Origin: Flavobacteriales bacterium
GTDB lineage: Bacteria > Bacteroidota > Bacteroidia > Flavobacteriales_E > Vicingaceae
DNA: 64,000 nt
Direction: 5' to 3'
Assembly: GCA_020635825.1 (NCBI GenBank)
Contig: JACJZA010000012.1
Coordinates: 42,682-106,681, forward strand
In this document: piece by piece, positions 52,566 to 61,407 of the stretch
How the letters are laid out: the number at the start of each line of letters is the position of its first letter
Numbering within the stretch: the first letter of the stretch is position 1
Translations under genes and position numbers: made by a program
Notes under the pieces: generated by a model
The model's database searches: none
Told to the model about the DNA's origin: nothing
What the model saw: the letters and a program-made list of their open reading frames with translations, nothing else

Positions 52566-54704
52566 TTAATTAGAAAGTTTTTTTGGTAAAATAATTATAA
52601 AAACACATCCTTCATTTATGTTAGATTGTACTTCAATTTTTCCTTGATGGTTTTGAATAATTGTATAAACAATTGAAAGGCCAAGACCAGTGCCTTGTCC
52701 TACTTTTTTGGTAGTAAAAAATGGGTCAAAAATTTTCTTTTGAGTGTCTTTATTCATTCCTATGCCATTATCAGCAATCAATATTAAAATGGAATCTTCT
52801 TTTTCTAAGGTTTCAATTGCAATTATTCCTTTGGTAATGTTACTTTTGTTCTCTTCAATTGCTTGAATTGAATTGTTAATGAGATTCATAAATACTTGAT
52901 TCAACTTACCAGGATAGCATTCTATTTTTGGTAATGGATTTAGTTTCATTTCAAGTTGAATATTATTTAAAGAACTCTTCAAAATCACTAAGGTGGAATT
53001 AATTCCTTCATTAATGTCTGCTAATTGCAAATCGCTTTCATCCATCCTTGAAAAGTTCTTCAATCCTGAAACTATTTCAGTAGTTCTTTTTGCTCCATTT
53101 TCAATACCACTAATAATTATTTGAAGTTCTTCCTTCAAATAATTATAATCTAATGAGTTTTTGAGAGCTTCTATTTCTTGGAGTTTTTCTCCAATTTCAG
53201 TAGAATTTTTTAATTCACTGTATTTATCAATAATGGTAGTCAAATCCTCTATGTCTTGTTTTAGAGGAGGAATATTGGAAGAAACAAAATTAATTGGGTT
53301 ATTAATTTCATGAGCAACACCGGCAGTTAATTGCCCCAATGAAGCCATTTTTTCAGAATCTACTAACTGTGTTTGAGTTTCTTTTAATTCATGAAGAGTT
53401 TGATTTAATTCTTTGGTGCGATCTTCAACCTTTTGTTCTAAAATAATGTTTTGTTCACGAACCAGTTGTTCTTTTTCTTCTAGTGCTTCAAATGCTAATT
53501 TTTGTGAAATTTCTTTTTCTTTTTTATAGCTATTAATACGAGCACCTAAAGCAAAAGATAGTAAAACAGTTTCTACTGCGGCCCCTATTTGCATTGAATT
53601 GTTTGTAAACGAATTATATGGAAGAACACCTAAGTCTTTTAGTACCCATAGAAAAATACCAGATAAGAAGAGCGACCAAGCAATTAAAAAATATCTTGCA
53701 GGTTGGTAACCTTTTCTTAGAATTAATACAGCAAATAATAACATCAATAATGAAACTATCATTGCTGTTAATTCCATAATCATATAACTTGTTTCGTATT
53801 TTTTAATGAATGCTAACGATAATACAACTATATAAACTAAAATAATGACATTGAATATTTTACTAGCAATAGGTAAGAACTCTTTTGTTTTAAGAAAATT
53901 ATTAAAAAAGAAAATACCAAAAATACCTACAAGAGAAGGCAAAATAAACATAGAATGAACAGCTAACCAAGGTAAATTGGGCCAAAAATATTGAAATGTA
54001 ATTCCTTTAGGACATAACTGGGTGAACATTAGGGTACTAATATAGAGGACGTAAAAGATGTAACTTTTATCCTTCGTTGTAAGATATATAAAGAAATTAT
54101 ATAAGATCATAACTGTCATTATTCCTAAAAAGAGAGCAGAATAGAATAAAAAAGTATTTGAAGATTCAGCAATATTTAATAAAGAACCAATATAAATGGG
54201 TGCTTGAATTTGTTCTGTACTCTTAATTTTAACATAATATGTTTTGGTTTCTCCTTTTCTAATATTTAAATTAAAGACATAGTTAGTAAAATTGAATTCT
54301 CTTTTTGAAAAAGGATATATTTCCCCTGCGTTTTTTATTTCATACATATTTGTGGAATCTATAAAATTGTAGAACTCAATTTCATCCATAATAGGTTGAG
54401 CAAGTTCCATAAATAATTCCTTGTTTGTATTGTTAGAAATAGTAAAACGAATCCAATAACTAGATTGTGTTACCCCAAAATTTGGTATATTTTTATCGGA
54501 TTGTATAAATAAATTGGAAGCAATTACTTCATCAATTGAATAGATATTTTTTTTATCTTCCAAATAATAAACACTCTTTCCAATTAATTTTTTAGAATCA
54601 TTTTCAAATATTTGAATCTGTTCAATAGAATTAGCATTTACTTTATCATTGAGATGAAATAAAAACACTAATAGTATTAAGTAGAAGAAACAATTATTTT
54701 TCAT
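52566..54704 (-). CDS. 7TMR-DISM sensor histidine kinase
   Basis: 712 residues. Signal peptide (MKNNCFFYLILLVFLFHLND) and a periplasmic 7TMR-DISMED2 sensor (about 25-180; YWIRFTISNNTNKELFMELAQP). Then seven membrane helices (about 185-395), a coiled coil (400-450), HisKA (GVAHEINNPINF, His near 464) and HATPase (NLINNSIQAIEENKSN, ADNGIGMNKDTQKKIFDPFFTTKKVGQGTGLGLSI). All kinase boxes are intact. DISM sensors bind carbohydrates or other small molecules outside the membrane. It starts directly after the GNAT stop, with 0 bp between. Confidence 0.92.
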   Translation of the reverse strand: MKNNCFFYLILLVFLFHLNDKVNANSIEQIQIFENDSKKLIGKSVYYLEDKKNIYSIDEVIASNLFIQSDKNIPNFGVTQSSYWIRFTISNNTNKELFMELAQPIMDEIEFYNFIDSTNMYEIKNAGEIYPFSKREFNFTNYVFNLNIRKGETKTYYVKIKSTEQIQAPIYIGSLLNIAESSNTFLFYSALFLGIMTVMILYNFFIYLTTKDKSYIFYVLYISTLMFTQLCPKGITFQYFWPNLPWLAVHSMFILPSLVGIFGIFFFNNFLKTKEFLPIASKIFNVIILVYIVVLSLAFIKKYETSYMIMELTAMIVSLLMLLFAVLILRKGYQPARYFLIAWSLFLSGIFLWVLKDLGVLPYNSFTNNSMQIGAAVETVLLSFALGARINSYKKEKEISQKLAFEALEEKEQLVREQNIILEQKVEDRTKELNQTLHELKETQTQLVDSEKMASLGQLTAGVAHEINNPINFVSSNIPPLKQDIEDLTTIIDKYSELKNSTEIGEKLQEIEALKNSLDYNYLKEELQIIISGIENGAKRTTEIVSGLKNFSRMDESDLQLADINEGINSTLVILKSSLNNIQLEMKLNPLPKIECYPGKLNQVFMNLINNSIQAIEENKSNITKGIIAIETLEKEDSILILIADNGIGMNKDTQKKIFDPFFTTKKVGQGTGLGLSIVYTIIQNHQGKIEVQSNINEGCVFIIILPKKLSN

Positions 54705-55400
54705 TTACTTGTCTATTTTTTTTATGTTTAAATCATAATGTACATTAAAAACGCCTTTTTTACCAACTTCTTCTCTTTGTTGAATTAGTTTGGTTCTTAA
54801 ACCCAGCATACGTTCTTTGTCATATGGGTATGCTGTTTCTAAAGTATATGCATTCATTATACCTAAAACTCGAGTTATATATTCATCTGTAGGATATGGG
54901 AACTCTCCATTTTCTCCAAGAGACCTATCAATAACAAATCCAACATTAGTAAACATTTGTAAAGAATATTCTGCACAAATTCCCATGAGTGTTTTGAATT
55001 GTAATTGATTGACTATAGAAATAGCTGATCTCACCAAAACAAAGCTGATACCCACTCCTGCAACTTCCTTTGAATTCCATAACCCACATAACTCCCCAAC
55101 CCCTTCATCAAAATATTTTTTTACCATTTCATGAATTCCTTTGTCTAAAGGACTAATTGCTTCTTCAACCGGAAGTGGTGTTATTCCATCAGCAATTTGT
55201 AGTCTTATTCCTCCAATCATTTTATTATTATCAATTCTTTTTGCTACAATACAATAAACATTCGGGTTTGTGTTCCAAATAGGTTTACCAGAAGTAACCA
55301 TTGGAACCCCATATTCTTTTAAAACAGTGATATGCCCTTCAATATATTGGTCGCACAATATAGGATTGTCAATAGCTTTAAATGTTGTTACTTTATACAT
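54705..55400 (-). CDS. acyl-homoserine-lactone-synthase-like GNAT
   Basis: 231 residues, no signal peptide. The core pattern GGIRLQIADGITPLPVEEAIS (about 70-90), then ELCGLWNSKEVAGVGISFVLVRSAISIVNQLQFKTLMGICAEYSLQMFTNVGF, matches the shape of LuxI/FeeM-type GNAT enzymes: GG-x-R-l, PLP, E-l followed by a helix and an 'A..y....f...GF' segment. Such enzymes use acyl-ACP or acyl-CoA to acylate an amino acid or SAM-derived amine. The LuxI invariant N-terminal RxxxF...W motif is not clear, so I call it LuxI-like, not LuxI. Its ATG overlaps the ThiF-like gene's stop (TAATG). Confidence 0.7.
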   Translation of the reverse strand: MYKVTTFKAIDNPILCDQYIEGHITVLKEYGVPMVTSGKPIWNTNPNVYCIVAKRIDNNKMIGGIRLQIADGITPLPVEEAISPLDKGIHEMVKKYFDEGVGELCGLWNSKEVAGVGISFVLVRSAISIVNQLQFKTLMGICAEYSLQMFTNVGFVIDRSLGENGEFPYPTDEYITRVLGIMNAYTLETAYPYDKERMLGLRTKLIQQREEVGKKGVFNVHYDLNIKKIDK

Positions 55401-56518
55401 TAATTAATGAGTTCTTTTAAATCAACATAAAATCTACCTGAATTAATTTGTTCATCTAATAAAATTCTTCTAGAAACATCACATGTGATGGCTCCTCCTA
55501 AAACCACCGAAGAGGCTAGCTGTGGCCATGTACTTATAGTTTTACCAATTTCAGACATTGATTGTTTCAACCTAAACGAAATAGTGTCGAGACCAATGAT
55601 TGAACTAACAAAAGGTATTTTTTCTTTATTAGACATATTGTTATTAATCAATTTTAAATCTAAATGATCAATTAATCCGTGTAAAATGGGTCTCTGTGGT
55701 TCTATATCAAAACGTTCGATATCTATCATGCCCCTATCGTTTGTGTCCATTACAACGGGAATCTTATATTCTTTTGCTTTTTGACGAGCAAATATTTTGG
55801 TACTTAATCCATCACATACTTCTACACATAAATCAATTTTTTTTCCATTCGGATAGAAAAAGTCATTTATATTTTCTTCATTCAAACCTTCATGTAAACA
55901 TGTTATTTGTATATAGGGGTCTATTTCTGCAATTTCTCGAGCAACTATAATGGTTTTTTTAATATTGAAATTGTAAACTCCCGTTTGTATTCTGTTTAGG
56001 TTTGACAATTCAATTACATCAAAATCTGCAATAATTAAATGTCCACAGATTCTTTCCATTGCTATGGTTAAGGCAATAGCTTTTCCAACAGATAACCCAA
56101 TCACACCTATTGTTTTTGTACTCAATTTATTTTCTTCCTCAGGTGTAATTTTATATTGATTTCGATTGGTTCTTACTTCTACAAATTCTTCTTCATTCAA
56201 TAAATGAACTACCTTATTTAACCATGGATAATAAACCCATGTGCCATATCTTTCAAGAGCTATTCCATTTAGGTGTTCGTTAATTTTTAAAGTAAGCTCT
56301 TCATCTGAGAATTTTTTAGAGGGGTGTCTTAGTTTAATTAATTCCTTTAATTGACTATCAATTTCATCAATTGTAACAATTGTGTTAGAATTATTTAATA
56401 ATTTAACGAAATCTTTTTCATCTTCTTGGATAGATAAATCAAAGAAGATGGGTTTATATGTTTGATTATAAGTGTATTCTATCGAGGATTGAATAATTGA
56501 TTTTAGATTAGTTTCCAT
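55400..56518 (-). CDS. E1/ThiF-like adenylyltransferase (Rv1355c-type, without nitroreductase domain)
   Basis: 372 residues. An N-terminal family-specific part (about 20-125; YKPIFFDLS ... GTWVYYPWLNKVVHLL ... RTNRNQYKITPEE) precedes a Rossmann E1 domain: KTIGVIGLSVGKAIALTIAM, LIIADFDVIELSNLNRIQTGVYN (the D..d.SNLNR adenylation signature) and CVEVCDGLSTKIFAR. No CxxC zinc pairs are seen. This matches the Rv1355c-like group, whose longer members carry a C-terminal nitroreductase domain absent here. It probably adenylates a carboxyl group. First gene of the five-gene signalling operon. Confidence 0.8.
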   Translation of the reverse strand: METNLKSIIQSSIEYTYNQTYKPIFFDLSIQEDEKDFVKLLNNSNTIVTIDEIDSQLKELIKLRHPSKKFSDEELTLKINEHLNGIALERYGTWVYYPWLNKVVHLLNEEEFVEVRTNRNQYKITPEEENKLSTKTIGVIGLSVGKAIALTIAMERICGHLIIADFDVIELSNLNRIQTGVYNFNIKKTIIVAREIAEIDPYIQITCLHEGLNEENINDFFYPNGKKIDLCVEVCDGLSTKIFARQKAKEYKIPVVMDTNDRGMIDIERFDIEPQRPILHGLIDHLDLKLINNNMSNKEKIPFVSSIIGLDTISFRLKQSMSEIGKTISTWPQLASSVVLGGAITCDVSRRILLDEQINSGRFYVDLKELIN

Positions 56519-56684
56519 TTTTGTAAATAAAATAGCAGAAAACTTAAAGGTATATAAATAATATTGAAAAATAATCCCTTAAAAAACGTATAAAAAAGCC
56601 ATAAATAATAGGTATAAATACGTACTTAATAACTTATTTTTTTATTGTTCGTAGATTGAAATCTTAACATAAAATTACTTTTAC

Positions 56685-57173
56685 ATGAACCCAATAACTA
56701 ACAGTAATATATCACAAAAAATTAATGTGTTATATATTGATGATGAAGAAAACAATTTAAATGCTTTCAAAGCGGTTTTTAGAAGAGAGTTTAACGTTTT
56801 TGTAGCAGAATCAGCCAAGGAAGGATTAAAAATCATTGATGAAAATGAAATAGAAGTAATATTAAGTGACCAACGTATGCCCGAGATGACAGGGGTAGAA
56901 TTTTTTGAATCAATTTTAGAAAATCATGCTGATGCTATGCGGATTTTGGTTACAGGTTATTCAGACATAAATACTGTAATTGAGGCCATCAACAAAGGAC
57001 AGGTTTATCGATATGTTGCAAAGCCATGGTGTAATGATGATTTAAGTATATTAATAAAACAAGCGTATGAAGTTTATCGGTTAAGGAAGGAAAATAAAGA
57101 ATTAACGGCAACACTTTTACGTGTAAATCAGCAATTAGAGTTTATGTTGAGACAAAAGTTAAGCTCTTTATAA
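56685..57173 (+). CDS. stand-alone receiver-domain protein
   Basis: 162 residues. CheY-like receiver with VLYIDDEENNLNAF, phospho-Asp in VILSDQRMPEMTG and LVTGYSD, then a C-terminal helix (YRLRKENKELTATLLRVNQQLEFML) and no output domain. Its receiver is strikingly like that of the hybrid kinase at 50781-52565 (shared QRMP.MTGVEFFES and TGYSDIN.VI.AIN.GQ.YRY), so the two probably arose by duplication. It is transcribed away from the operon; the 166-bp gap has an ACGTAT...ATACGT inverted repeat (56586 and 56618). Confidence 0.88.
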   Translation: MNPITNSNISQKINVLYIDDEENNLNAFKAVFRREFNVFVAESAKEGLKIIDENEIEVILSDQRMPEMTGVEFFESILENHADAMRILVTGYSDINTVIEAINKGQVYRYVAKPWCNDDLSILIKQAYEVYRLRKENKELTATLLRVNQQLEFMLRQKLSSL

Positions 57174-57189
57174 AACTTTAAAAAAACAC

Positions 57190-57220
57190 TTTGAATTACT
57201 TATCAAAAAAGCTACTTTTG
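57190..57220 (+). promoter_or_regulatory. promoter of sucC
   Basis: TTTG (57190-57193), exactly 19 bp, then TACTTTTG (57213-57220): a full consensus Bacteroidota promoter. Leader of about 24 nt before ATG 57251. Confidence 0.75.
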
Positions 57221-57250
57221 GTAACTTAATTTACAAAATTATTTAGCATA

Positions 57251-58462
57251 ATGAATATACACGAATATCAAGGAAAATCGTTATTAAAAGGTTTTGGAGT
57301 TGCAATACAAGAAGGTATTGTTGCTGATACTCCTGCTCAAGCGGTTGAAGCTGCAAAAGAATTAAATAAACAAACCGGAACAGAGTGGTTTGTGGTTAAA
57401 GCACAGATACATGCGGGAGGTAGAGGTAAAGGTGTGGTAACTGAAACGGGTTCGCATGGTGTGGTTTTAGCAAAAGGATTAGATAAGGTAGAAGGTATTG
57501 CTGCCGGAATTTTAGGAGGACATTTAGTTACTGCTCAAACTAATGCAAAAGGAAAAAAAGTAAATAAAGTTCTTATTGCTCAAGATGTATATTATCCCGG
57601 TGAAGCTCAACCAGAAGAATTTTATATGTCGGTTTTAATGAACAGAGAAACCGGTAGAAACATTATTATGTATTCACCGGAAGGTGGAATGGATATTGAA
57701 GCAGTTGCAGAAAAAACTCCTCATTTAATTTTTAAAGAAGAAATCGATCCAAAAGTTGGGTTACAAGGATTTCAAGCCAGAAGAATTGCTTTTAATCTAG
57801 GTTTATCCGGAGAAGCATTCAAACAAATGGTAAAATTTGTTTTTGCTCTATATGCAGCATATGAAGGTACAGATGCTTCAATGTTTGAAATTAACCCTGT
57901 ATTAAAAACTTCTGATAATAGAATTATTGCTGTTGACTCTAAAGTAAACATTGATGATAGTGCTTTGTATAGACATAAAGATATTGCTGAAATGCACGAT
58001 AAAACGGAAGAAGATCCTACAGAATTAGAAGCAAAAGAAGCTGGATTAAACTTTGTGAAATTAGATGGAAATGTTGGGTGTATGGTAAATGGAGCCGGTT
58101 TAGCAATGGCAACTATGGATATCATTAAATTGTCAGGAGGTGAGCCTGCTAATTTCTTAGATGTTGGAGGAACAGCAAATGCTGAAAGAGTTGAAAAAGC
58201 GTTTAGAATTATATTAAAAGACCCTAACGTAGATGCTATTTTAGTAAATATTTTTGGTGGTATTGTAAGATGTGATAGGGTAGCACAAGGTGTAGTAGAT
58301 GCTTATAAAAATATTGGTGATATTCCTGTTCCAATTATTGTTCGTTTACAAGGAACAAATGCTGAAGAAGCTAAGAAATTAATTGATGATTCAGGATTAA
58401 AAGTTCATTCAGCTGTATTATTAAAAGAAGCTGCTGATAAAGTAAAAGAAGTATTAGCGTAA
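57251..58462 (+). CDS. sucC: succinyl-CoA synthetase beta subunit (ADP-forming)
   Basis: 403 residues. ATP-grasp domain opening MNIHEYQGKSLLKGFGV, VVKAQIHAGGRGKGVV, and FEINPVLKTSDNRIIAVDSKVNIDD for Mg-nucleotide binding; the CoA-ligase half has NGAGLAMATMDIIKLSGGEPANFLDVGGTA and NIFGGIVRCD. It works with SucD (not in the window) in the TCA cycle, making ATP/GTP and succinate from succinyl-CoA. Confidence 0.97.
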   Translation: MNIHEYQGKSLLKGFGVAIQEGIVADTPAQAVEAAKELNKQTGTEWFVVKAQIHAGGRGKGVVTETGSHGVVLAKGLDKVEGIAAGILGGHLVTAQTNAKGKKVNKVLIAQDVYYPGEAQPEEFYMSVLMNRETGRNIIMYSPEGGMDIEAVAEKTPHLIFKEEIDPKVGLQGFQARRIAFNLGLSGEAFKQMVKFVFALYAAYEGTDASMFEINPVLKTSDNRIIAVDSKVNIDDSALYRHKDIAEMHDKTEEDPTELEAKEAGLNFVKLDGNVGCMVNGAGLAMATMDIIKLSGGEPANFLDVGGTANAERVEKAFRIILKDPNVDAILVNIFGGIVRCDRVAQGVVDAYKNIGDIPVPIIVRLQGTNAEEAKKLIDDSGLKVHSAVLLKEAADKVKEVLA

Positions 58463-58486
58463 AATACAATAGTTATTACATAAAAA

Positions 58487-58516
58487 AAAGCCGAGCATTG
58501 CTCGGCTTCTTTTTAT
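58487..58516. terminator. bidirectional terminator between sucC and the M43 gene
   Basis: Stem AGCCGAGC-att-GCTCGGCT with an A-run left and T-rich tract right. Confidence 0.9.
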
Positions 58517-58530
58517 AGATAGGTTTTTAA

Positions 58531-59868
58531 CTAATGATTAACAATTTTCTTTACTACAGTTTCTTTATCAGAAGATATCTTAATAAAGTAAACTCCTTTT
58601 TGTGGTAACATAATCTGGTTTCCATTTAAATTAGATTCAATAGTTTGTCCTATGCTGTTGTAAACAGTAACATTAAACTTAATTCCAGAATAAGATTTAA
58701 TGTTTACAATTCCATTACTTGGATTAGGATAAACTTCAAAATTATCAGCAAAATCATTGAATTTAATTCCTGTTGGACAATCTAACCCGGGAGAAGTTAA
58801 TAATCCAGCTCTATGGTTAACTACTACATCTCTCATTATTGAAACTTGACCGTTAGTAAAACTATTTTGGCATGTTTGGTCAGAATAATCCATATAATTT
58901 TCAACCATATCAGGTAAATCACCAATGGTTCCTATCGTATCATTACAAGAATTTCTTGTTAAATCACATCCTTGTTGAGATTGGTCACAAGTTGGAGTGT
59001 CATTTAAACCATCATCATCACCACAAATACTACCTAATAGACCTCCAAATGTATTTTCAGCAGTATGTCTTACTCCTAAATAATGTCCAACTTCATGAGT
59101 TACTGTTCTTCCATTAACATCAATACCAGGAATAGTATTTGGATTATTTCTTCCAAATGCACTGTAGTGGATAATTACACCATCAGTTAATTCAGCGGGA
59201 ACTGAACCGGAAGGCCAATTTGGTAAGCCAACAGGAGGTGTCGCGATACCTAATAATGATGGCGAACTTCCACTATTAATATCACCAATCCATATATTTA
59301 AATATTCATCAGTGTTCCATGCATCAGAACCACCTTGATTTGTATTTTGAATACCTGCAATAGAAGCCATATCAGGAATCCCACCTCCACCAAAAGATGA
59401 ATCTGTTTCAATTCTAACTATTCCATTAGTCATATTGCCATTAGTATCTTTACAAGCTAATTGAAATTGAATGTCCGGTCTACCAGCAATAGGGAAAAAT
59501 GCTGGACGTAAATTGCTAGTATCAGCATTCGTTCTAGAAAAATCTTCATTTAATACATTAATTTGCTCAAACAAAACGCTATCTGCCAAGTTTTGGTTTG
59601 GGCTTGCAGAATTCCAAACTACATGGAAAACAACAGGAATGGTATAAACTACTCCACCTTTTTTAGTGATTTCGGCATTTAAATTGGCTTTTTCTAAAAG
59701 ATTATTATATAGTGCATTTACTTGTTGTTTGTAATTAGAATAAATGCTGTTTTGATAATCAATTGCATGATTAAAACCACATTGATCACTAATCTGTTGT
59801 GCAGAAATTACAGATGTGCAAAATATTGCCAAATAAAATACTGCAAAATGTGTAAAAATCTTTTTCAT
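58531..59868 (-). CDS. M43 (pappalysin-like) zinc metalloprotease with T9SS type A sorting domain
   Basis: 445 residues. Signal peptide (MKKIFTHFAVFYLAIFCTSV), a short propeptide, then the catalytic domain with HEVGHYLGVRH (HExxHxxGxxH, near 257-267) and the Met-turn MVENYMDYSDQTC, with paired cysteines (CGDDD..., CDQSQ, CDLT). This is the metzincin family M43 (cytophagalysin/pappalysin type), an endopeptidase. The C-terminal 75 residues (FEVYPNPSNGIVNIKS ... GVYFIKISSDKETVVKKIVNH) are a type A T9SS domain, so it is exported to the surface or medium. Confidence 0.92.
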   Translation of the reverse strand: MKKIFTHFAVFYLAIFCTSVISAQQISDQCGFNHAIDYQNSIYSNYKQQVNALYNNLLEKANLNAEITKKGGVVYTIPVVFHVVWNSASPNQNLADSVLFEQINVLNEDFSRTNADTSNLRPAFFPIAGRPDIQFQLACKDTNGNMTNGIVRIETDSSFGGGGIPDMASIAGIQNTNQGGSDAWNTDEYLNIWIGDINSGSSPSLLGIATPPVGLPNWPSGSVPAELTDGVIIHYSAFGRNNPNTIPGIDVNGRTVTHEVGHYLGVRHTAENTFGGLLGSICGDDDGLNDTPTCDQSQQGCDLTRNSCNDTIGTIGDLPDMVENYMDYSDQTCQNSFTNGQVSIMRDVVVNHRAGLLTSPGLDCPTGIKFNDFADNFEVYPNPSNGIVNIKSYSGIKFNVTVYNSIGQTIESNLNGNQIMLPQKGVYFIKISSDKETVVKKIVNH

Positions 59869-60043
59869 AGTTTGTTAAGTTTTATTTTAGATAAGTTTAG
59901 TTTCGCTTAAAGTTAACAAAGAAAGTAAAATATGTACTAAATCTATAAAAATATAAAGAAATTGAACTGAATTGTTAAATATTTGACTCAAGGTGTTAAA
60001 ATATTAATACCTAAATAGCTTAGCTTATTTTAGTTAGAAATAT

Positions 60044-60051
60044 TAGTTTTG
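60044..60051 (+). promoter_or_regulatory. candidate -7 box (TAGTTTTG) for ffh-folD
   Basis: Exact TAnnTTTG, 22 bp before the ffh ATG; no clear -33 TTTG. The gap 59869-60073 has no gene. Confidence 0.45.
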
Positions 60052-60073
60052 TAGACGCCTAAAAAGTATAAAA

Positions 60074-61405
60074 ATGTTTGATAGTTTAAGTGATAAGTTA
60101 GAAAGAGCCTTTAAGGTTTTAAAAGGTCAAGGACAAGTAACTGAAATTAATGTTGCTGAGACAGTTAAAGAGATAAGACGAGCGTTGTTGGATGCCGATG
60201 TAAGTTACAAAGTAGCCAAACAGTTTACCGATAAAGTTAAAGAAAAAGCATTGGGTCAAAATGTAATCAATGCTATTTCTCCCAATCAGTTAATGGTGAA
60301 AATTACCCACGATGAATTGACTGATTTGATGGGTGGAGGAATGACTGATATTAACATTAAAGGAAATCCTGCTGTTATTTTAATATCGGGATTACAAGGT
60401 TCAGGAAAAACTACTTTTTCTGGAAAGTTAGCTCATCACTTAAAAACCAAAAAAGGAAAATCTCCATTATTGGTTGCTGGCGATGTTTATCGTCCTGCGG
60501 CAATAGATCAGCTTCATGTGTTGGGCGAGCAAATTGGAGTGGAAGTATGGAGTGATAAAGAAAATAAAAATCCGGTTGATATTGCTCAGAAAGCTTTAAG
60601 TCACGCAAGAAGTAAAGGTCATAATGTGGTAATTGTCGATACTGCTGGTCGTTTAGCAGTAGATGAACAAATGATGAATGAGATTGAGCAAGTAAAAAAA
60701 GCCATCAATCCTCAAGAAACATTGTTTGTGGTAGATTCAATGACCGGGCAAGATGCGGTGAATACAGCTAAAACCTTTAACGATAGATTAGATTTTGATG
60801 GTGTTGTATTAACCAAATTAGATGGTGATACTAGAGGTGGTGCAGCTTTATCTATCCGTTCGGTTGTTGATAAACCAATTAAGTTTATTGGTACAGGAGA
60901 GAAAATGGATGCTTTAGATGTTTTCTATCCTGAGAGAATGGCAGACCGAATATTGGGAATGGGTGATGTTGTAAGTTTAGTAGAGCGTGCTCAAGAACAA
61001 TATGACGAAGAAGAAGCAAGAAAACTTCAAAAGAAAATTGCTAAAAATCAGTTTGATTTTAACGATTTTATGAGTCAGATTGCCCAAATAAAGAAAATGG
61101 GTAATGTAAAGGATTTAATGGGTATGATTCCCGGGGTTGGAAAAGCAATGAAAGGAGTTGATATTGATGATGATGCATTTAAAGGGATTGAAGCGATTAT
61201 TCATTCCATGACTCCTTATGAAAGAGAGAATCCGAAAGCACTAAACGGGAGTAGAAGAAAAAGAATTGCTGATGGTAGTGGAACAACTATTCAAGAAGTA
61301 AATAGGTTAATTAAGCAATTTGACCAAACTAGTAAAATGATGAGAATGATGAGTGATAAGAACAAGATGGCGAAATTAATGAAGAACATGCCTAAACCTA
61401 GATAA
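60074..61405 (+). CDS. ffh: signal recognition particle GTPase
   Basis: 443 residues. N domain (1-90), then the GTPase with G1 GLQGSGKTT, DTAGRLAVDEQMM (G3), TKLDGDTRGGAALS (G4/insertion region), closing with a Met-rich M domain (about 300-443; MSQIAQIKKMGNVKDLMGMIPGVGKAMKG ... SRRKRIADGSGTTIQEVN). It binds 4.5S RNA and signal sequences and targets inner-membrane proteins. The 4.5S RNA gene is not obvious in the window. folD follows after 2 bp. Confidence 0.97.
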   Translation: MFDSLSDKLERAFKVLKGQGQVTEINVAETVKEIRRALLDADVSYKVAKQFTDKVKEKALGQNVINAISPNQLMVKITHDELTDLMGGGMTDINIKGNPAVILISGLQGSGKTTFSGKLAHHLKTKKGKSPLLVAGDVYRPAAIDQLHVLGEQIGVEVWSDKENKNPVDIAQKALSHARSKGHNVVIVDTAGRLAVDEQMMNEIEQVKKAINPQETLFVVDSMTGQDAVNTAKTFNDRLDFDGVVLTKLDGDTRGGAALSIRSVVDKPIKFIGTGEKMDALDVFYPERMADRILGMGDVVSLVERAQEQYDEEEARKLQKKIAKNQFDFNDFMSQIAQIKKMGNVKDLMGMIPGVGKAMKGVDIDDDAFKGIEAIIHSMTPYERENPKALNGSRRKRIADGSGTTIQEVNRLIKQFDQTSKMMRMMSDKNKMAKLMKNMPKPR

Positions 61406-61407
61406 AG

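Noticed and set aside
56676..56683. TACTTTTA as promoter of the stand-alone receiver gene
   Set aside because: One mismatch to the box and only one base before the ATG, which would place the start site inside the gene.
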